This document shows positions 59,995 to 64,000 of a stretch of DNA of 64,000 nucleotides, in pieces (position 1 is the first letter of the stretch; the number at the start of each line of letters is the position of its first letter). The notes below the pieces were generated by a model that was given only the letters and a program-made list of their open reading frames with translations, ran no database searches and was not told the origin of the DNA. Made by a program: the position numbers and the translations under genes. The DNA lies in NCBI RefSeq assembly GCF_014201585.1, contig NZ_JACHES010000003.1, positions 124,001 through 188,000 on the forward strand. The letters run 5' to 3'. The DNA is from Anoxybacillus tengchongensis. Lineage in GTDB: Bacteria > Bacillota > Bacilli > Bacillales > Anoxybacillaceae.

Positions 59995-60615
59995 TTATTT
60001 CATATTTTCATTCATTTGCAATTGTTGTATTTTCGCTGGATGATCAGGCACTTCATGATGATGGCGGCAACGTGGTTCGTACGATTCACTTGCACCGATT
60101 AAAATGACAGGGTCGTTGTACGATGCAGGACGACCGTTAATGAGCCGCTGCGTGCGCGATGCAGGAGAGCCACAGACGGTACAAACAGCTTGTAGCTTTG
60201 TCACCGATTCAGCGATAGACATTAACGTTGGAACAGGTCCGAACGGTTCACCGCGAAAATCTTGGTCTAAACCAGCCACAATGACACGATATCCTTCATC
60301 AGCAAGCTGTTGCACAACATGAACGACATGTTCGTCAAAAAACTGCACTTCATCAATCGCCACAACGTCCGTATTTGCGGAGATATGTTTTCGAATGTCT
60401 AACGCACAAGAAACAGGAATAGCAATAACAGAAGTTCCATTATGAGAAACGACAGCTTCTTCACTATATCGATTATCAATCGCTGGCTTAAACACTTTCA
60501 CTTCTTGTTTCGCAAATTGGGCGCGGCGTACGCGGCGAATGAGTTCTTCTGATTTTCCTGAAAACATGCTGCCGCAAATGACTTCGAGCCAGCCGGATTG
60601 CTTCATAACATCCAT
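59995..60615 (-). CDS. tdk: Thymidine kinase
   Basis: Salvage kinase, thymidine to dTMP. 206 residues, type II (TK1-like). P-loop [26 protein letters not shown] (Walker B/DEVQ), and the zinc-binding lasso [14 protein letters not shown] with a second Cys-His set near CRHHHE. AAGGAG precedes ATG 60615. Confidence 0.97.
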   Translation of the reverse strand: MDVMKQSGWLEVICGSMFSGKSEELIRRVRRAQFAKQEVKVFKPAIDNRYSEEAVVSHNGTSVIAIPVSCALDIRKHISANTDVVAIDEVQFFDEHVVHVVQQLADEGYRVIVAGLDQDFRGEPFGPVPTLMSIAESVTKLQAVCTVCGSPASRTQRLINGRPASYNDPVILIGASESYEPRCRHHHEVPDHPAKIQQLQMNENMK

Positions 60616-60644
60616 CAGGGCGTCTCCTTCCTTTCAAGCTTTCA

Positions 60645-60686
60645 CGAAAAAAACAGGCAAGTGAAAAATGTTCGCTTGCCTGTTTT
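60645..60686 (-). terminator. Terminator of rpmE
   Basis: Minus strand: AACAGGCAAGCGAA pairs with TTCACTTGCCTGTT, then a further T-run. Fourteen-base stem with one mismatch. Confidence 0.88.
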
Positions 60687-60699
60687 CATGACATACGGA

Positions 60700-60900
60700 T
60701 TACTTAAGGCCGTATTTTTTGTTAAATTTATCAACACGTCCTGCAGCAGAAGCGAATTTTTGACGTCCTGTGTAGAATGGATGGCACGCTGAGCAAATTT
60801 CTACGCGCACTTCGTCTTTAACAGAACCGCTCTCAAACTCGTTTCCACACGCGCATTTAACCATCACTTTTTTATAGTTTGGATGGATTCCTGCTTTCAT
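60700..60900 (-). CDS. rpmE: 50S ribosomal protein L31 (zinc-binding form)
   Basis: 66 residues. Zinc ligands Cys16, Cys18, Cys36 and Cys39 mark it as the C+ form, the one used when zinc is plentiful; the C- paralogue replaces it under zinc limitation. AAGGAG precedes ATG 60900. It has its own promoter between rho and itself. Confidence 0.98.
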   Translation of the reverse strand: MKAGIHPNYKKVMVKCACGNEFESGSVKDEVRVEICSACHPFYTGRQKFASAAGRVDKFNKKYGLK

Positions 60901-60973
60901 CTCATTTCATCTCCTTCCGCCCTGAATCTTTTCGAAACAGAGTTTATATGCAATCAAAAACACACATGATAAA

Positions 60974-61002
60974 ATTATAACAACCGTCCCGCTGTTTTGC
61001 AA
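60974..61002 (-). promoter_or_regulatory. Sigma-A promoter of rpmE
   Basis: Minus strand TTGCAA (60997-61002), 17-base spacer, TATAAT (60974-60979). About 70 bases before rpmE. Confidence 0.72.
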
Positions 61003-61010
61003 CTATCCAT

Positions 61011-62297
61011 TTATAACCGTTTTAAATTTCCGGCTGTTTTCCACTCTTCATCCAACATCGCAAAAAACTCTTCGTTTGTCTTTGTTTGCTTTAGTCGGTG
61101 AATAAATCGCTCAATAAAGTCTGGCGTATCTGACATTGTCTTACGAATCGCCCATAATTTTTCTAAATGTTCTCTTGGGATTAACAATTCCTCTTTTCGT
61201 GTACCTGAGCGACGAATGTCAATCGCAGGGAAAATACGTTTTTCCGCTAATGAGCGATCAAGATGAAGCTCCATATTTCCTGTTCCTTTAAATTCTTCAT
61301 AAATGACATCGTCCATGCGCGAACCTGTATCGACAAGAGCGGTCGCTAAAATCGTTAAACTGCCACCTTCTTCAATGTTTCTTGCTGCCCCGAAAAACCG
61401 TTTTGGACGATGGAACGCAGCCGGATCAATTCCTCCTGAAAGCGTTCGGCCGCTTGGAGGAATGACGAGGTTGTATGCGCGCGCTAAACGAGTAATACTA
61501 TCCATTAAAATAACAACGTCACGTTTATGCTCCACAAGACGCATTGCTCGTTCAAGTACGAGCTCCGCCACTTTAATATGATTTTCTGGCACTTCATCAA
61601 ACGTCGAGCTGACGACATCGGCAGATACGGAACGTTCAATATCCGTCACTTCCTCTGGACGCTCGTCAATGAGTAAAACGATCAGTTCAACGTCAGGATG
61701 GTTCGTTGTAATGCTGTTGGCGATTTCTTTTAACAACATCGTTTTTCCCGCTTTTGGAGGCGCAACAATTAAACCGCGCTGACCGAATCCGATCGGAGCA
61801 ATTAAATCGATGAGACGAGTAGATAGTTTGTCCGGTGTCGTTTCTAGCTTCATTTGTCGGTTTGGATAAAGCGGCGTAAGCGCTGGAAAGTGTACGCGCT
61901 CTTTTGCAATTTCTGGGTCTTCACCGTTTACAGCTTCGACGTGCAACAACCCAAAATACCGTTCGTTTTCTTTTGGCGGGCGCACTTTTCCTGATACTTT
62001 ATCACCGTTGCGCAGATCGAAGCGGCGAATTTGCGATGCGGAAATATAAATATCTTCTGAACTAGGGGAATAGTTAATTGGACGTAAAAAACCAAACCCT
62101 TCTGATTGAATAATTTCAAGCACGCCTTCCATGAAGAAAAGACCGTCTTGTTCTGCGCGCGCTTTTAAAATGGCAAAAATTAATTCTTTTTTTGTCAGTT
62201 TACTGTAATACGATATTTTGTATTGACGAGCTAATTCGTATAGCTCTTTAATCGTCATATCTTCTAGCGTTGCAATCGTTAAATCTCCTAACTCCAT
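61011..62297 (-). CDS. rho: Transcription termination factor Rho
   Basis: Hexameric RNA helicase ending transcription. 428 residues. N-terminal helical and cold-shock-like RNA-binding domain ([29 protein letters not shown]), P-loop [14 protein letters not shown], Walker [18 protein letters not shown]-loop RLARAYN, R-loop region [16 protein letters not shown]. Order murA2-glpX-rho-rpmE-tdk is that of Bacillus. Confidence 0.98.
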   Translation of the reverse strand: MELGDLTIATLEDMTIKELYELARQYKISYYSKLTKKELIFAILKARAEQDGLFFMEGVLEIIQSEGFGFLRPINYSPSSEDIYISASQIRRFDLRNGDKVSGKVRPPKENERYFGLLHVEAVNGEDPEIAKERVHFPALTPLYPNRQMKLETTPDKLSTRLIDLIAPIGFGQRGLIVAPPKAGKTMLLKEIANSITTNHPDVELIVLLIDERPEEVTDIERSVSADVVSSTFDEVPENHIKVAELVLERAMRLVEHKRDVVILMDSITRLARAYNLVIPPSGRTLSGGIDPAAFHRPKRFFGAARNIEEGGSLTILATALVDTGSRMDDVIYEEFKGTGNMELHLDRSLAEKRIFPAIDIRRSGTRKEELLIPREHLEKLWAIRKTMSDTPDFIERFIHRLKQTKTNEEFFAMLDEEWKTAGNLKRL

Positions 62298-62393
62298 ACT
62301 TACACCACTCTTTTATTTATTTTCATGAATTACTCTTTGGGTTGGAAACAGCGAAGATGAAAAGATGATCACGAGAAGAGACGTAACACGACT

Positions 62394-62423
62394 ATTTTAC
62401 CCTTTTTTTATATTTTCAATCAA
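62394..62423 (-). promoter_or_regulatory. Candidate sigma-A promoter of rho
   Basis: Minus strand TTGATT (62418-62423), 18-base spacer, TAAAAT (62394-62399), giving a leader of about 90 bases. Confidence 0.5.
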
Positions 62424-62426
62424 TAG

Positions 62427-62456
62427 AAAAAGAGCGAGAGCGCGAAAAGTTCGCGC
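62427..62456 (-). terminator. Weak terminator after glpX
   Basis: Minus strand: GCGCGAA pairs with TTCGCGC; the T-run (TTTTT) is displaced eight bases downstream, so efficiency is doubtful. Confidence 0.4.
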
Positions 62457-62465
62457 ATCCCGCAA

Positions 62466-63428
62466 TTATTTGATGACAAGGTTCGGCTTTTTCTTTAAGC
62501 TGTGGCGTCCTTCAATAAAACGAACCGTGCCAGATTTCGCACGCATAACAACGGAGTGTGTTTCGCCATATGTACCTTTAAATTGTACCCCCCGCAACAA
62601 CTCTCCGTCCGTTACACCCGTTGCTGCAAAAATGGCATCGTCCCCTTTGACGAGATCTTCCATACGCAACACACGGTTTACGTCAATACCCATTCTTTTA
62701 CAACGATCTAATTCAGCATCGTTTTGTGGCAATAGTTTTCCTTGTATTTCTCCACCGAGGCATTTCAGCGCAACAGCCGCTAATACCCCTTCTGGTGCGC
62801 CTCCTGAACCAAATAAAATATCTACACCTGTATGATCAAACGCTGTATTAATCGCGGCAGCGACGTCACCATCATTAATGAGCTTAATACGCGCACCTGC
62901 TTCACGCAACTCCGCAATGATGCGCTCGTGGCGTGGACGATTTAAAATAATCGCCACAACGTCTTCAATATCTTTGTTTTTCGCTTTCGCTACCGCTTTT
63001 AAATTATCAATAATCGGTGCGTTAATGTCGATCATGCCAACCGCTTCAGGTCCAACAGCAATTTTATCCATGTACATATCTGGCGCGTGAAGCAAGTTGC
63101 CATGATCCGCTACCGCGACAACGGCTAAAGCGTTCCAACCACCAGAAGCGACAATATTTGTTCCTTCGAGCGGATCAACTGCGACATCAACGCGCGGACC
63201 GTAACCGTTGCCAAGCTTTTCTCCAATGTACAACATCGGTGCTTCGTCCATTTCCCCTTCACCGATGACAACCGTTCCTTTCATCGGTACTGTATCAAAT
63301 ACATCGCGCATCGCAGACGTAGCCGCCTCATCTGCTTCATCTTTTTTACCGCGCCCCATCCAGCGTGCTGCAGCTAATGCCGCAGCTTCTGTTACACGGA
63401 CAAGCTCCATCGATAAACTTCTTTCCAT
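62466..63428 (-). CDS. glpX: Class II fructose-1,6-bisphosphatase
   Basis: Gluconeogenic phosphatase. 320 residues from ATG 63426-63428 ([25 protein letters not shown]), with GGGGAGAGGGAG upstream. Metal and substrate motifs: [27 protein letters not shown] and [17 protein letters not shown]. 26 bases after murA2. Confidence 0.97.
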   Translation of the reverse strand: MERSLSMELVRVTEAAALAAARWMGRGKKDEADEAATSAMRDVFDTVPMKGTVVIGEGEMDEAPMLYIGEKLGNGYGPRVDVAVDPLEGTNIVASGGWNALAVVAVADHGNLLHAPDMYMDKIAVGPEAVGMIDINAPIIDNLKAVAKAKNKDIEDVVAIILNRPRHERIIAELREAGARIKLINDGDVAAAINTAFDHTGVDILFGSGGAPEGVLAAVALKCLGGEIQGKLLPQNDAELDRCKRMGIDVNRVLRMEDLVKGDDAIFAATGVTDGELLRGVQFKGTYGETHSVVMRAKSGTVRFIEGRHSLKKKPNLVIK

Positions 63429-63454
63429 CGTTTCTCCCTCTCCCCTTTGTTGCA

Positions 63455-64000
63455 TTATGTGTTCTTCAGTTGCTCAATTTCTTGCTCTGTCATTTGTTCA
63501 CGCCAAATCGTTGCGCCAAGGTTGGCGAGTTTATCAACTAAGTTGCTGTAGCCCCGATCAATATGTTCTAATCCTGTAATTTCTGTAACCCCTTCGGCCA
63601 TTAGTCCAGCAACGACAAGGGCAGCTCCTGCGCGCAAATCGGTCGCACGCACTTTTGCCCCTTGTAGTCGAGATGGACCTGTAATGATCGCTGAACGCCC
63701 TTCGACTTTTACGTTAGCGTTCATGCGCCGCAATTCATCAATATGTTTAAATCGTGCGCTATAAATTGTATCTGTCACAATGCCCGTCCCAGACGCTTTC
63801 GTTAATAGTGAAGTGAATGGCTGTTGTAAATCGGTCGGAAAACCAGGGTAAACGAGCGTTTTAATATCGACAGCACGAAGATGATCTTTCGTCGCAACAA
63901 AAATTTGGTCATCGCTCGTTTCTACAATGACGCCCATTTCTCGCATTTTCGCAATAACAGCTTCTAAATGTTGCGGAATGACGTTGTCGATAATCACTTC
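63455..64000 (-). CDS. murA: UDP-GlcNAc 1-carboxyvinyltransferase (second copy), 5' end off the right edge
   Basis: C-terminal 181 residues of a second Mur[47 protein letters not shown] and [30 protein letters not shown] are family signatures; the frame continues past 64000, so the GTG near 63997 is internal. Firmicutes usually have two MurA paralogues; this one, next to glpX and rho, is the murAB-type copy. The catalytic Cys region is outside the window. Confidence 0.95.
   Translation of the reverse strand, partial: EVIIDNVIPQHLEAVIAKMREMGVIVETSDDQIFVATKDHLRAVDIKTLVYPGFPTDLQQPFTSLLTKASGTGIVTDTIYSARFKHIDELRRMNANVKVEGRSAIITGPSRLQGAKVRATDLRAGAALVVAGLMAEGVTEITGLEHIDRGYSNLVDKLANLGATIWREQMTEQEIEQLKNT

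Overview
The window looks like a chromosomal segment of a low-GC, spore-forming, motile, respiring Bacillaceae, most likely the Anoxybacillus/Geobacillus group. The evidence is gene order that follows the Bacillus subtilis ywk-ywl-ywm-ywp-ywq arc, four sporulation genes (spoIIID, spoIIQ, spoIID, spoIIR), flagellar genes, and an 11-subunit nuo operon next to the atp operon. The genus is inferred from memory of related genomes. Almost every gene is on the minus strand, so operons read from high to low coordinates. The only exceptions are three plus-strand genes at 52521-55502. I saw no rRNA, tRNA or CRISPR array.

Layout. 1-9288: surface polysaccharide locus (galU, initiating sugar transferase, Wzx flippase, UDP-galactopyranose mutase, two glycosyltransferases, rmlACBD); it runs off the left edge. 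9311-13645: a long palindrome, a coiled-coil repeat protein, a structured intergenic element, the tyrosine phosphorylation module ywqC-ywqD-ywqE, and a gene needing a -1 frameshift. 13784-22376: lipoprotein, fabZ, flhO-flhP, mbl, spoIIID, spoIIQ, spoIID, murA, ywmB, ywzB. 22433-34158: nuoABCDHIJKLMN, split between nuoL and nuoM by a TnpB element. 34314-41455: atpZIBEFHAGDC. 41604-52274: wecB, upp, glyA, ywlG, rpiB, a chemoreceptor, ywlE, mntP, ywlC, spoIIR, prmC, prfA. 52305-59940: accessory alcohol/aldehyde oxidation island with a two-component system and a sigma-54 promoter, placed between prfA and tdk. 59995-64000: tdk, rpmE, rho, glpX and a second murA cut by the right edge.

How it works together. 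The left third makes nucleotide sugars (dTDP-rhamnose, UDP-glucose, UDP-galactofuranose) and assembles and exports a rhamnose-containing polymer, probably tuned by the YwqC/D kinase and YwqE phosphatase. The middle is the energy core, complex I and F1Fo ATP synthase, each with a clear sigma-A promoter. Sporulation genes carry recognisable sigma-F or sigma-E promoters. The island has its own logic: a cytosolic histidine kinase and an NtrC-type activator probably switch on adh-aldA through a near-perfect -24/-12 promoter.

Best leads: the A9 -1 frameshift gene (13077-13645); the sigma-54 island; the TnpB insertion separating the nuoM ribosome site from its start codon; a dense DnaA-box cluster across ywlC-spoIIR; an SD-sequestering hairpin before mntP; a structured RNA-like block at 10361-10500; and three proteins with internal tandem repeats (coiled-coil protein, NuoC, YwlE).
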